In this document: piece after piece, positions 44,042-51,941 of the stretch
Position numbering within the stretch: position 1 is the stretch's first letter
Layout of the letters: each line of letters begins with the position of its first letter
Source of the DNA: Geobacter sp.
GTDB lineage: Bacteria; Desulfobacterota; Desulfuromonadia; Geobacterales; Geobacteraceae
DNA: 64,000 nt
NCBI GenBank assembly: GCA_003574885.1
Contig: PJFC01000009.1
Location: 1-64,000, forward strand
Reading direction: 5' to 3'
Made by a program: the position numbers and the translations under genes
Notes under the pieces: generated by a model
Seen by the model: the letters and a program-made list of their open reading frames with translations, nothing else
Databases searched by the model: none
Told to the model about the DNA's origin: nothing

Positions 44042-45199
44042 TTATCGCAGTGGTTCCGTTCCCTCATTCAATATCTTCAGATACTCGTCATAGACGAACA
44101 GTCGATGCCGCTCTTTGCCGGTCAGCTCCCGGACAATCCCCAAGTCGGTCAGATGTTTTACCGAAGTTGCCACAGTGGGGCGGGTCATGCCGGTTTCATC
44201 CGCTACCTTCTGGATGGTAATTAACGGTTTCCGTTGCAGGTACTGGTGCAGCCTCAGTGCCGACCCTGCCGGGCGGCCCAGTTGCTCGATGCGCTGCCGG
44301 TCATGCTCGAATACCTGGAGTATGGCTTGTGCCGTGGTGACAGCCTGTTGTGAGGTTTCCAGAACTCCCTCCAGGAAGAATAACAGCCATTCCTCCCAGG
44401 CTCCCTTAACCCGGACCTTCTGCAGGAGGTCATAATACTCCGACCGATTCGCCTTGAAAAACAAGCTCAGGTAAAGCATGGGCTGGGTGAGCGCACCTTG
44501 TGCGCAGAGAAGCAGGGTGATCAAGAGCCGACCCAGCCTGCCGTTGCCGTCCAGGAACGGGTGGATCGTCTCGAACTGGACGTGAGCCAGAGCCGCCTTG
44601 ATGAGAACCGGCGTATGCTCGGCGTGGAGGTACTTTTCCAGGTCGCCCATGCAGGTGATAACCTGCTCGGGTGGTGGAGGTACGAACCGGGCATTGCCGG
44701 GGCGGGTGCCACCGATCCAGTTCTGGCTGCGGCGGAATTCACCGGGATCTTTGGTGCTCCCTCTCCCTTTGGAGAGGAGTACTTCATGGATCTCCTTGAT
44801 CAGGCGTAACGATATCGGAAAACCCTCTTGCAGGCGCTTCAGGCCGTGGTTCATGGCGGCGACGTAGTTGGAAACTTCCACCACATCATCCAGCGGCACG
44901 CCGGGGGCTTCATTGCTCTCGAATAACAGCAGGTCGGATAGTGACGACTGGGTGCCTTCGATCTGGGAGGACAGGAGGGCTTCTTTGCGGACGTAGAAGT
45001 ATAGGAAGAGAGAGGTGTCGGGTAACAGGGCTGCCACGCCATCCAGGCGGCCCAGCGCCCAGTTGGCTTTTTCCATCAGCTCGAAGTGTCGAGCTTTCAG
45101 GTTCAGTGCCGATTGGGCCGGTAACGGATCAGGGACGAAGGCCTTGAACTGCTCGCCTGCCGTGGCTGTTGTCACATAATGACCGGTTGTTTTCGCCAC
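44042..45199 (-). CDS. Fic family AMPylator-type protein with winged helix
   Basis: This 385-aa protein has the Fic core motif HPFLDGNGRLGR (about 208) and the N-terminal inhibitory motif SSQIEGT (about 76), so it is a class II Fic that inhibits itself. A Fic-N region precedes the core, and a C-terminal winged helix (about 315-375; ADETGMTRPTVATSVKHL) could bind DNA. I chose the GTG at 45199, with GGAGGG upstream; an upstream in-frame start at 45232 has none. Palindromic sites just upstream (45220-45288) fit autoregulation. Confidence 0.88.
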   Translation of the reverse strand: MAKTTGHYVTTATAGEQFKAFVPDPLPAQSALNLKARHFELMEKANWALGRLDGVAALLPDTSLFLYFYVRKEALLSSQIEGTQSSLSDLLLFESNEAPGVPLDDVVEVSNYVAAMNHGLKRLQEGFPISLRLIKEIHEVLLSKGRGSTKDPGEFRRSQNWIGGTRPGNARFVPPPPEQVITCMGDLEKYLHAEHTPVLIKAALAHVQFETIHPFLDGNGRLGRLLITLLLCAQGALTQPMLYLSLFFKANRSEYYDLLQKVRVKGAWEEWLLFFLEGVLETSQQAVTTAQAILQVFEHDRQRIEQLGRPAGSALRLHQYLQRKPLITIQKVADETGMTRPTVATSVKHLTDLGIVRELTGKERHRLFVYDEYLKILNEGTEPLR

Positions 45200-45219
45200 G
45201 TTCCCTCCACGGTAAAAAA

Positions 45220-45288
45220 GTTTCGTTACCATACACCTTGCGAAAAAATATTACCAGAACTTTTCGTTACTCCTGGCTTGCGAAAAGT
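45220..45288 (-). promoter_or_regulatory. Tandem palindromic operator candidates upstream of fic
   Basis: Two copies of TTTCGTTAC-N6-CTTGCGAAAA lie 38 bp apart, at 45220-45246 and 45259-45288. The second has perfect 8-bp arms (ACTTTTCG / CGAAAAGT). They sit directly before the fic start, and a third half-site (ACTTTTCGC) lies at about 48590. They suit a dimeric winged-helix regulator, perhaps Fic itself. Confidence 0.55.
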
Positions 45289-45449
45289 TTTTTCCTCTGT
45301 GGATTCCAATCTTGCCCTGAAAAAAAGTTTTGAAGATTTGCATGGTCCGGTGGTGGCCCTGATTCGCATCACTTTTTGATTTTTTATGTTGAACAAAACT
45401 ATTGAACCTGAATTCCAGGAAAATAATTTTCGTAGAAAAGGAGAAAATC

Positions 45450-45974
45450 ATGGCGAAGATGATCAGAAAAAAAGTGGGGCAGCCGAGCAGCAGTTTTGTG
45501 GAAACGATGAATCGGCTATCTGCGGAGCAGGCCATGGGCAAAGTGAATGGCGTAGATGACGATATTGATTTTGGCTTCAACAATGGACCCGATTATGACG
45601 ACGGGGATGACGAAATCGATGGACCTCCGTTTGAGCCAGAGGATCATGATCCGTCTCATTATGTTACTTCTCAAGGAATGGTACATGCCCCTGTCCCGTC
45701 GAGACCGCCACTTATGAAGCCCTTGATGCGCTCAAAAACCACCACCATAGAAGAAACGCCCCCTGCTACCACGCCCATGTCTGCACTGCAAGCGCTACCG
45801 CAGCCCCAACCCAAGAAACAGGTTCCCGCCTCGGAAACTATTCAACTCAGTTGCAAGCTGTCTGTTTCGCACCACAAGCGGTTAAAGATGGTTGCACTGC
45901 TGTCAGGCCGGAGCGTCCTTGAGATTCTTCAAAGTTGGATTGACGAGCATTGCCCGCCTCTGCCGGAACCGTAA
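45450..45974 (+). CDS. Protein with acidic low-complexity region and ribbon-helix-helix-like C-terminus
   Basis: This 174-aa protein has a basic start (MAKMIRKKVG), an acidic stretch (residues about 33-70; DYDDGDDEIDGPPFEPED), a Pro/Thr-rich linker and a C-terminal segment IQLSCKLSVSHHKRLKMVAL that fits a ribbon-helix-helix DNA-binding fold (strand, then two helices), as in some plasmid partition or relaxosome proteins. The ATG has AAAGGAG upstream. First gene of the plus-strand right module. Confidence 0.65.
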   Translation: MAKMIRKKVGQPSSSFVETMNRLSAEQAMGKVNGVDDDIDFGFNNGPDYDDGDDEIDGPPFEPEDHDPSHYVTSQGMVHAPVPSRPPLMKPLMRSKTTTIEETPPATTPMSALQALPQPQPKKQVPASETIQLSCKLSVSHHKRLKMVALLSGRSVLEILQSWIDEHCPPLPEP

Positions 45975-46035
45975 CTATCAGAATATGGTGAAGATATTAC
46001 CCTCCTGGAGTTCAATTCAGTTCAGGAGGGTAATC

Positions 46036-46443
46036 ATGCTTGCTTTTCGATCAATGGAGGATATCCCAAAGGCCCGGTTGCCAACACATCTGGTATCGCC
46101 GGTCACCAAGTTGATGCGAGGCATTTACGCTGCTCATGGGGCAGGCTATCAACCTGACGATGACGGCTATGTGATCCTCGTGACACCGACCGACACGGAC
46201 AAGAGTCTGGCCGAGCGGCTGGGTACTCGCTGGAATGAAAGTTGTTTCGAAGGGGTGAGCTACGATAAGGCGTCTCGCCTGTACCATGCCGTGATACTTC
46301 GGAATAACCAGTTCACGCTTTCAATCTTGGTACCCGATGAGCCTTGGCTTGATCAAGCTATCCGCACCCGAATGTTGCACGAGATGGAGGATGAGGAGCG
46401 CACCGAGTGTATCAATACCCAGGGAGGGGGGGCTCAACCATGA
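46036..46443 (+). CDS. Hypothetical protein with DEPWL motif (copy 1)
   Basis: This 135-aa protein is not recognised. It has YVILVTPTDTD, then LSILVPDEPWLDQAIRTRML near the C-terminus. The next gene encodes a related 'ADEPWL...FRTRL' segment, so the two look like tandem, diverged copies. AGGAGGG precedes the ATG, and the stop overlaps the next start (ATGA). Confidence 0.65.
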   Translation: MLAFRSMEDIPKARLPTHLVSPVTKLMRGIYAAHGAGYQPDDDGYVILVTPTDTDKSLAERLGTRWNESCFEGVSYDKASRLYHAVILRNNQFTLSILVPDEPWLDQAIRTRMLHEMEDEERTECINTQGGGAQP

Positions 46444-46877
46444 TCAAGATCAGGAATTTGCGGGAGCTAAGAGCAATGTCCGACGGCGTGGTCAAGAGGG
46501 CGATGGAGGCCCGAGCCGTCCTGTGTCACGACGGTGACGAAGAATTATTGATGGAGATGGAAGAAGAGTTCAATGGCTCACTCGGTGGCGATTGGTACCT
46601 GTTTGAGATGGGAGATGATCCCCAAAACTTCGCATTCGACGAGGGCTATCCAGTCGATCTGTTGAGCAATGAATGGAACTGGTGCGACTCGGCTACCTTG
46701 GAAAACGGCTGTTTCTTCATATTCTGGGGTACCAACAACGCGGGTGGTCCGTGCCTGTTTGTGGCGGATGAGCCTTGGCTCCCGATGGAGTTCAGGACAA
46801 GGTTGGAAGATCTCATCGCGAGGGATGCCGTCCAAGCTGGTCTGTTGCAAGACACAGGAAGTGCCTATGTCAAATAA
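46440..46877 (+). CDS. Hypothetical protein with DEPWL motif (copy 2)
   Basis: This 145-aa protein has two acidic stretches (DGDEELLMEMEEEF; GDDPQNFAFDEG), FFIFWGTNNAGG and LFVADEPWLPMEFRTRL. It shares the DEPWL-x-RTR element with its upstream neighbour. It overlaps that gene by 4 bp and the DUF1232 gene by 11 bp, so the three are coupled. Function not recognised. Confidence 0.65.
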   Translation: MIKIRNLRELRAMSDGVVKRAMEARAVLCHDGDEELLMEMEEEFNGSLGGDWYLFEMGDDPQNFAFDEGYPVDLLSNEWNWCDSATLENGCFFIFWGTNNAGGPCLFVADEPWLPMEFRTRLEDLIARDAVQAGLLQDTGSAYVK

Positions 46878-47184
46878 TAATTACAGTAAATACCGTCGGC
46901 ACTTTTCCGAATCTGCGTTTAAGCGGAAACTTTCAAAGATCAGCGGCGAAGTTTGCGAGAAGGCAATGGTGCTGTATCTGGTCTTTCAAAATCCTCAGAC
47001 CCCGGTCTGGGTGAAAATTTTGATTGTCTCGGTACTCGCATATCTGATCGCGCCGATGGATGCTATACCAGATGCATTGCCGATTATCGGCTACGTCGAT
47101 GACTTGGCAGCCATTGCCGCACTGTTGGCAAGAATAGAGCACTTAATCACTCCGGAAATCAGGCAGAAAGCGCGCCAGAAGTAA
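46867..47184 (+). CDS. DUF1232 (YkvA-like) membrane protein (copy 2)
   Basis: This 105-aa protein has the YLIAPMDAIPDALPIIGYVDD core and hydrophobic helices, like the protein at 28326-28658 on the other end of the island. The two share EKA, the TPVW/TPMW stretch and the ITPE C-terminal segment. The ATG at 46867 has AGGAAG upstream and overlaps the previous gene's stop. A hairpin (47210-47235) follows. Confidence 0.8.
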   Translation: MSNNNYSKYRRHFSESAFKRKLSKISGEVCEKAMVLYLVFQNPQTPVWVKILIVSVLAYLIAPMDAIPDALPIIGYVDDLAAIAALLARIEHLITPEIRQKARQK

Positions 47185-47209
47185 GATATTATCAGCTATC
47201 ACATTGACC

Positions 47210-47235
47210 GCCCATACCCTTACAGGGGTATGGGC
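47210..47235 (+). terminator. Terminator-like hairpin
   Basis: Stem GCCCATACCC / GGGTATGGGC with a short loop, followed by ATTCTTGTTTT. It lies 25 bp after the DUF1232 stop. The T-run is broken, so termination may be partial. Confidence 0.6.
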
Positions 47236-47261
47236 ATTCTTGTTTTCAGGAGGTAACAACT

Positions 47262-47666
47262 ATGAACCTTAGAACCGACAACTTGCCTTGGCCGATCAGC
47301 GACACGCTCTACCATCTCATACAGGACACATTGACCACGGCAGGGATTGCCCAGGAAACCGGGGCGATTATCTCGTTCCGCGACCCTGGCTATTGCCCCG
47401 ATAAAGGAGGATTTCACCCCGTGGAGATTGCTGTTGGACCTGGTGGATGCATCGAGTACATCACGGACTTCTCCTACTTCGGCAGGTTGCCTCACTGTGA
47501 GTTGGGCAAGGAATTGGACTTCGATTTTTCTCTGGGTCTGTTCCAGCACTTCGGCGTCGAATATCCCATCTCCAGCGGGCGGGAGTTGTTCTCGCTCTGG
47601 GAGTCCAACTTCTTGGCGTATCACCAGATGAAGTCCTACACCGTCTCCATCGAGCCGATGGGCTGA
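47262..47666 (+). CDS. DUF2787 family protein
   Basis: This 134-aa protein matches DUF2787, a family of mobile-element proteins: FRDPGYCPDKGGFHPVEI, then YITDFSYFG and ELDFDFSLGLFQ. Its function is unknown. The spacing from AGGAGG to the ATG is good. Together with RadC and AlpA it forms a set often seen in proteobacterial islands. Confidence 0.8.
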   Translation: MNLRTDNLPWPISDTLYHLIQDTLTTAGIAQETGAIISFRDPGYCPDKGGFHPVEIAVGPGGCIEYITDFSYFGRLPHCELGKELDFDFSLGLFQHFGVEYPISSGRELFSLWESNFLAYHQMKSYTVSIEPMG

Positions 47667-47676
47667 GGGGGGGTAT

Positions 47677-47940
47677 ATGTCACACGAAAAGATTGTAACC
47701 CAGCTGTCACTCCGTCTGATCGAGGTTGCGGACAGCCCTTCGGAGATCGTTTTCGCTATCTCCATGCAGAGCGTCCTTGCTGAAATTGCTCGAAGGTTGG
47801 GCGAGGAGGCACTAAAGCTGTCGATCGAAGACATCCGCCTGGCTCGTGATGAGGTTCGGGCCGCCATCGGTCATCACCTGGACGAGCGGGATTTTATCGG
47901 CATCGGCTTGGACACATGGGAGATCACCAGAAATCTATGA
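47677..47940 (+). CDS. Small hypothetical protein
   Basis: This 87-aa protein is mainly helical (SVLAEIARRLGEEALKLS; IRLARDEVRAAIGHHL). A G-rich Shine-Dalgarno (GGGGGGG) precedes the ATG, 10 bp after the DUF2787 stop. No family recognised. It probably moves with DUF2787 and RadC. Confidence 0.55.
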   Translation: MSHEKIVTQLSLRLIEVADSPSEIVFAISMQSVLAEIARRLGEEALKLSIEDIRLARDEVRAAIGHHLDERDFIGIGLDTWEITRNL

Positions 47941-47984
47941 TCCAAACGTATTAGCCATCTTTAGGACTATTGAAGGAGCGACAT

Positions 47985-48485
47985 ATGACCGTAATCCAGC
48001 GTCTTATCGGTGAAGAGGAGAAGATGGAAGCTACCAAAATCATCCGCCTCCGCTCAATTAAATCTGTTTTCGAGCGCCAAGTTATCCGTGAGGATGCGCC
48101 TGGATACATAATTACAACCCGGTTCACCTCTCCCCAACAGGTCTTTGAAATGTTCCTGGAGCTTCAGTGTGAAGCACGTGAGCACTTCATTGCTCTGCAC
48201 CTGGATGGAAAGAACCGGATCGTTTGTTTTGACCGAGTATCTGTTGGCAGTCTGAATCAAAGCATTGTCCACCCTCGGGAAGTGTTCAAGAATGCGCTCC
48301 TCTCCACCGCTGCATCCATTATCCTGATTCACAACCATCCAACTGGCGACCCTACCCCGAGCAGTGAAGACATACAGATCACTCAACGCCTTGTAGAAGG
48401 AGGTAAGCTGCTTGGCGTCCAGGTGTTGGATCACATCATCATCGGAGCTCAATATTTGTCGTTTGCTGAAAGAGGTCTGTTGTGA
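47985..48485 (+). CDS. RadC-like JAB/MPN domain protein
   Basis: This 166-aa protein has the JAMM metal-site motif HNHPTGDPTPSSED (about residue 116) and the preceding ALHLDGKNRIV strand, as in RadC. Short RadC proteins are common in mobile islands, and their role in DNA handling is unclear. The ATG at 47985 has AAGGAG upstream. It lacks the long N-terminal HhH part of chromosomal RadC. Confidence 0.85.
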   Translation: MTVIQRLIGEEEKMEATKIIRLRSIKSVFERQVIREDAPGYIITTRFTSPQQVFEMFLELQCEAREHFIALHLDGKNRIVCFDRVSVGSLNQSIVHPREVFKNALLSTAASIILIHNHPTGDPTPSSEDIQITQRLVEGGKLLGVQVLDHIIIGAQYLSFAERGLL

Positions 48486-48622
48486 ATTCGCAGCAGAAAA
48501 CCTCTAACCGCTGAAAAAACCAGCTCTCCACTCCTTCAGACCTTTACTCCACGTAGTTCCATCAATTGTCTGTTCCCTTGCCGCCAAAACTTTTCGCAGA
48601 TCTACGAACAATACCTTGACAG

Positions 48623-48680
48623 AGTCGCGTTAAGCGCGACTGAATTTCCAGGCCCGCCGGGTTTCATCCCGTGCGGGCCT
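48623..48680. other. Two palindromes before the AlpA gene
   Basis: The first, at 48623-48641, has arms AGTCGCG / CGCGACT. The second, at 48650-48680, has GGCCCGC-GGG / CCC-GCGGGCC with CTTTAATGG after it. The second could be a terminator for the RadC operon or a regulatory leader for alpA. The gap from 48486 to 48696 is otherwise empty. Confidence 0.5.
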
Positions 48681-48696
48681 CTTTAATGGAGGCGAT

Positions 48697-49035
48697 ATGC
48701 GAATATCGTATGACCCGCAGGATATTCAGGAGATGGCACGTCAGGTGGCGAAGGAGATCATGCCGCTGTTGCTGGCCGAGATGCGGGCCGTTGTGAAGCA
48801 CCAGCCCACTCCAGTCTCGAAGCCGGAACAGCCCAAGGCGGTAATCACCCCGAGTGCCGCAGGCGCTGTGGTGGCGCGTACGGGGTTGAAGGCGCTCACC
48901 GGGCTCTCTCCAACGACCCTGTGGCGTATGGAGAAAAAGGGGCAATTCCCACGCCGAGTGGCGCTCTCATCCGGTCGGGTCGGCTGGATGCGTGCCGAAA
49001 TCGAGGCGTGGTTAGAAACGCGAGCAGCCGCGTAG
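48697..49035 (+). CDS. alpA: AlpA-family regulator
   Basis: This 112-aa protein has a C-terminal AlpA/MerR-like HTH (LKALTGLSPTTLWRMEKKG, FPRRVAL, GWMRAEIEAWL). The N-terminal 60 residues are an extra helix (MARQVAKEIMPLLLAEM) that ordinary AlpA proteins lack. AlpA proteins promote excision or regulate integrase genes, and it sits near the right att site, which fits. Confidence 0.85.
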   Translation: MRISYDPQDIQEMARQVAKEIMPLLLAEMRAVVKHQPTPVSKPEQPKAVITPSAAGAVVARTGLKALTGLSPTTLWRMEKKGQFPRRVALSSGRVGWMRAEIEAWLETRAAA

Positions 49036-49085
49036 GGGGTATGCAGGCGTTGCGGGAGTGTCTACTCTGATTGCGGGAAAATAAA

Positions 49086-49113
49086 CGGTGATGGCCCTCA
49101 AAGGCCATCACCG
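49086..49113 (+). terminator. Terminator hairpin after alpA
   Basis: 11-bp stem CGGTGATGGCC / GGCCATCACCG with a small loop. TCTGGTTTTT follows at some distance. It lies about 50 bp after the alpA stop. Confidence 0.65.
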
Positions 49114-49225
49114 CCCGAGTCTGGTTTTTGATTTTTGGGGGGGATGAAAGAAGCACGGTGGGCTGTGAACCCAGTTGGGAGCGGGTGTGAAACGCTATAG
49201 GGGGATTATTTTAACTCACGACTTT

Positions 49226-49246
49226 ACTACGGCATTTACTACGGCA
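49226..49246. repeat. Right arm-type repeats ACTACGGCA x2
   Basis: ACTACGGCA at 49226-49234 and 49238-49246, 12 bp apart and 45 bp inside the right att repeat. Matches the pair at 26413-26432. Candidate integrase or excisionase arm-binding sites. Confidence 0.7.
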
Positions 49247-49256
49247 TCACAAGAAA

Positions 49257-49284
49257 GGGGGTTAGCCATATCTGGCTAACCCCC
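49257..49284 (-). terminator. Terminator of tRNA-Arg
   Basis: Perfect 11-bp stem GGGGGTTAGCC / GGCTAACCCCC with a 6-base loop, followed on the minus strand by TTTCTTGTG. It sits 10 bp downstream of the tRNA-Arg 3' end. It is island-derived, because integration replaced the original tRNA 3' flank. Confidence 0.8.
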
Positions 49285-49290
49285 TGTATT

Positions 49291-49338
49291 TTATGGCGTC
49301 CCCGAGTCGATTCGAACGACCGGCCCCTTCCTTAGGAG
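49291..49338. other. Right attachment site (within tRNA-Arg 3' half)
   Basis: 48 bp identical at 46 positions to 26223-26270. It ends in the anticodon loop (CTCCTAAG on the minus strand). The tRNA stays whole because the element brought a matching 3' half. Confidence 0.9.
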
Positions 49339-49370
49339 GGAAGTGCTCTATCCGGCTGAGCTACGGGGAC
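49294..49370 (-). tRNA. tRNA-Arg(CCU)
   Basis: 77 nt including encoded CCA. Acceptor GTCCCCG pairs with CGGGGAC; D arm AGCTCAGCCGGATAGAGC; anticodon arm CTTCC-CTCCTAA-GGAAG gives anticodon CCT; T arm GGTCG-TTCGAAT-CGACT. It is the integration target of the island, whose right end is its 3' half. Confidence 0.95.
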
Positions 49371-49483
49371 ATGAGCTATTCTTTATACCCCACCCTTCCC
49401 CGCTTTTCAAGCTTAAAAGCCGGGGATCAGGGACTTGGGACTCGATGGTCGGATTCCGGCGACCTTTAACCTTTCACAGCCTT

Positions 49484-49999
49484 TCAGAATGTCAAAAGAG
49501 AGAAGACCTTACCTTCGGGAAGCTTCTTCCTGCCGTTCAGAAACTCCAGTTCGGCCATGAAGCAGCATTCGACGATTTCTCCCCCCATGCTGTTCACCAT
49601 ATCCACCACCGCCCCCATGGTACCGCCCGTGGCGAGGAGGTCGTCGGCGATCAGTATCCGTTCCCCCTTCGTGATGGCATCTTTGTGCATCTCCAGGGTA
49701 TCGGTGCCATATTCGAGGTCGTAGCTCTTCTTGAAGGTCTCGGCAGGGAGTTTGCCCGGCTTGCGGACAAGGACGATCCCCGCGTTCAGTTTGTAGGCAA
49801 GAGCGGCACCGATGATGAATCCCCGGGCCTCTACCCCCACGACTTTGTCGATCCGCTGCCCCACATACCGGTTGGCGATGGAGTCGACCATTCGTTGAAA
49901 CGATTTTGCATCAGCCAGCAGGGTCGTGATGTCTTTAAAGATAATCCCCTTTTTAGGGAAATCGGGGATATCGCGGATTATGTTCTTCAGTTCTTCCAT
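49484..49999 (-). CDS. apt: Adenine phosphoribosyltransferase
   Basis: This 171-aa enzyme converts adenine plus PRPP to AMP in purine salvage. The PRPP motif is [14 protein letters not shown] (about 118-131), and the N-terminal [15 protein letters not shown] and [10 protein letters not shown] segments match type I APRT. It has the usual length. An AAGGAGAATG-type Shine-Dalgarno is present. Downstream of rpoS on the same strand, first gene outside the island. Confidence 0.95.
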   Translation of the reverse strand: MEELKNIIRDIPDFPKKGIIFKDITTLLADAKSFQRMVDSIANRYVGQRIDKVVGVEARGFIIGAALAYKLNAGIVLVRKPGKLPAETFKKSYDLEYGTDTLEMHKDAITKGERILIADDLLATGGTMGAVVDMVNSMGGEIVECCFMAELEFLNGRKKLPEGKVFSLLTF

Positions 50000-50144
50000 G
50001 TGATCATTCTCCTTGGTAGATTAATCTCCGTAAGGGGCATGCGCCCCCTTTCGCTCTCTTTGAAGATCAAGGTTCTTGCAAAAACGTTCCCTCACCCTGG
50101 TCACACGAGGGAGAGGGAATAAATAAACTCAATTGAGAAGGGAA

Positions 50145-51173
50145 CTATTCCTGCCGCTGGGGCAACTCGTGTGACTCTACGATCTTGCGCAGCTTTTCCA
50201 GGGATTTGGCCTCGATCTGACGAATCCTCTCCCGGGTGACGCCAAAACTGCGTCCAATTGTATCCAGAGTCTGGGGTTCCTTGTCATCCAGACCGAACCG
50301 AAGAGTGAGAATCTTTTTCTCACTTTCCGACAGGGTCCCGAACCAGGCAGAGAGCAGCTCATACTTGTTCAGGTCCTCCAGAAGGTCGGCCGGCGAGACA
50401 TTAGAGGTATCCTCGATGGTGTCGATGAGGAAATAGTCGTTGTTTTCACCCATGGGTCGTTCTATGGAGTAGGTCTTCTTGAGAAGCACCATAAGTCGGC
50501 GAACATAGGCAGAATTGACGTTCATGGCAGTGGCAACCTCCTTGATGGAGGGCTCCCTGTTCATGCTCTGGACCAGTTCGCGCGTAACCCGGAGCATTTT
50601 ATTGATGTCATCGGATACGTGGACGGGGAGGCGGATGGTGCGGGACTGGTTTACCAGCGCCCGCTCGATGGACTGGCGGATCCACCAGGTGGCATAGGTT
50701 GAGAACCGGCACTCTTTGGAGAGCTTGAACCGTTCCACCGCTTTGATCAGCCCCATGTTGCCCTCTTCGATGAGATCGAGGAAAGGGAGACCACGGTTGA
50801 TATACCGCTTGGCGATCTTTACTACGAGTCGCAGGTTCGACTCGATCATCTTGTCCCGGGCTGCCTTCTCTCCATTGGCGATACGTCCCGCAAGCTCCTT
50901 TTCCTCGTCGGCGGTAAGAAGCCGGGTGCGCTGGATTTCACGGAGGTAGAGCTTGATGGCGTCGTCGAAATGTTCCTCGACGGCAACCTTTTTTATGACC
51001 TCTTCCGCCTCTTCCTCTTCCTCCTCGGATTCTTCCTCCGCCTCCGCTGTCGCGAAATCGAGAGGGCCCGGCTCAGCCTCAGCCTCCCCATCTCCCTCAA
51101 GCAGGTCGTCTTCCGGCTCCAAAGGCTCAGCTTTTATCAATTCGGCATCTTCCCGCAGTTCGCTCTTTTTCAT
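50145..51173 (-). CDS. rpoS: RNA polymerase sigma factor RpoS
   Basis: This 342-aa sigma-70 family factor has a highly acidic N-terminal stretch (about residues 12-60; [11 protein letters not shown]), then regions 1.2 ([13 protein letters not shown]), 2 ([32 protein letters not shown]), 3 and 4 ([12 protein letters not shown]-type [23 protein letters not shown]). The placement between pcm/surE and apt matches rpoS of Geobacter. It has AGGGGAG upstream of the ATG. The acidic extension is unusual compared with enteric RpoS. Confidence 0.93.
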   Translation of the reverse strand: MKKSELREDAELIKAEPLEPEDDLLEGDGEAEAEPGPLDFATAEAEEESEEEEEEAEEVIKKVAVEEHFDDAIKLYLREIQRTRLLTADEEKELAGRIANGEKAARDKMIESNLRLVVKIAKRYINRGLPFLDLIEEGNMGLIKAVERFKLSKECRFSTYATWWIRQSIERALVNQSRTIRLPVHVSDDINKMLRVTRELVQSMNREPSIKEVATAMNVNSAYVRRLMVLLKKTYSIERPMGENNDYFLIDTIEDTSNVSPADLLEDLNKYELLSAWFGTLSESEKKILTLRFGLDDKEPQTLDTIGRSFGVTRERIRQIEAKSLEKLRKIVESHELPQRQE

Positions 51174-51284
51174 TGCGCTCCCCTGGTCGGCTGAAATTTC
51201 CGCACTACAGCTCTGAGTAGACGTCTGGTTGTTTCGCTGTCAATTCAAAATCCACAACTCAATGTTAAACAGTGGGATGACAGG

Positions 51285-51941
51285 TTATTCTTCGCTGAGC
51301 CACCCGCTTTTCCCGATCAATTTGACGAAGCGGCAGCCGACAGATTCTTCACGGACAAACGTCCCGTCAAAGTTGCGGGTAACACGCACGAGAACCTGCT
51401 CGTACTGGCTGCCGACGGGGATGACCAGCCGCCCCCCCGGTGCCAGTTGCTGCACCAGTGATTCCGGGACGTCCGGAGCACCTGCGGTGACAATGATGGC
51501 ATCGAATGGGGCCTCACCTTCCCAACCGCCGCTGCCGTCGTCAATTTTCAGATTTATGGTGAGATAGCCAAGGCTGTCGAGCACCTTGCGGGCACGCAAG
51601 GCCAGCGGACGGATCCGTTCCACGGTGTAGACACGCCCCGCAGTTTCGGCAAGAATCGCTGCCTGGTAACCGGAGCCAGTGCCGATTTCCAATACCTTCT
51701 CTGTTCCCTTCAGCTGCAGCAACTCGGTCATGAGTGCCACCATGTAGGGTTGGGAGATAGTTTGCTTCTCACCAATGGGAAGGGCAGAATCGCTGTAGGC
51801 CTGGGCTGCCATGGCCTCTTCCACAAACAGATGGCGCGGCACCTTGAGCATCGCCTCGATGACACGCCGGTCGGTTATACCCCGTTTGGCTATCTGAGCG
51901 TCAACCATACGTTTTCTGGCTATATCGAAATTGATCAACAT
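51285..51941 (-). CDS. pcm: Protein-L-isoaspartate O-methyltransferase
   Basis: This 218-aa SAM-dependent repair enzyme methylates L-isoaspartyl residues in damaged proteins. The SAM motif is [12 protein letters not shown] (about 81-92), with the family start [17 protein letters not shown] and [17 protein letters not shown] substrate loop. The ATG has AGGGGAG upstream. surE and rpoS flank it, the usual stress-survival set. Confidence 0.95.
   Translation of the reverse strand: MLINFDIARKRMVDAQIAKRGITDRRVIEAMLKVPRHLFVEEAMAAQAYSDSALPIGEKQTISQPYMVALMTELLQLKGTEKVLEIGTGSGYQAAILAETAGRVYTVERIRPLALRARKVLDSLGYLTINLKIDDGSGGWEGEAPFDAIIVTAGAPDVPESLVQQLAPGGRLVIPVGSQYEQVLVRVTRNFDGTFVREESVGCRFVKLIGKSGWLSEE

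Larger units (their letters stand above)
26223..49338. mobile_element. Integrative genomic island in tRNA-Arg(CCU)
   Basis: About 23.1 kb bounded by 48-bp direct repeats (one inside the intact tRNA-Arg(CCU) gene, one a truncated 3' copy). A tyrosine integrase lies at the left end and AlpA at the right, with paired ACTACGGCA repeats inside both ends. The cargo is mostly not host-type: less GC-rich, rich in defence-type genes (R-M, SIR2, TIR, Fic) and holding a polymerase-B operon. No conjugation, capsid or clear replication-initiator gene is seen. Confidence 0.92.

Noticed and set aside
44042-45199. Fic/antitoxin pair
   Set aside because: No separate antitoxin gene is adjacent; the inhibitory SSQIEG motif is inside the Fic protein itself.
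41886-45199. HsdR helicase subunit for the R-M system
   Set aside because: No frame in the block holds helicase motifs; the only nuclease-like part is fused to the methylase.
45251-45583. Possible minus-strand gene upstream of fic
   Set aside because: It covers the fic operator palindromes and overlaps the RHH-type gene on the other strand. No Shine-Dalgarno and no domain.
26223-49338. Pipolin, casposon or prophage
   Set aside because: There is no Cas1 (casposon), no capsid or packaging gene (prophage). A pipolin is the closest analogue (PolB plus tyrosine integrase at a tRNA), but the polymerase has a proofreading domain, a long tail and coupled partners that I do not know from pipolins. 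Left as a comparison only.
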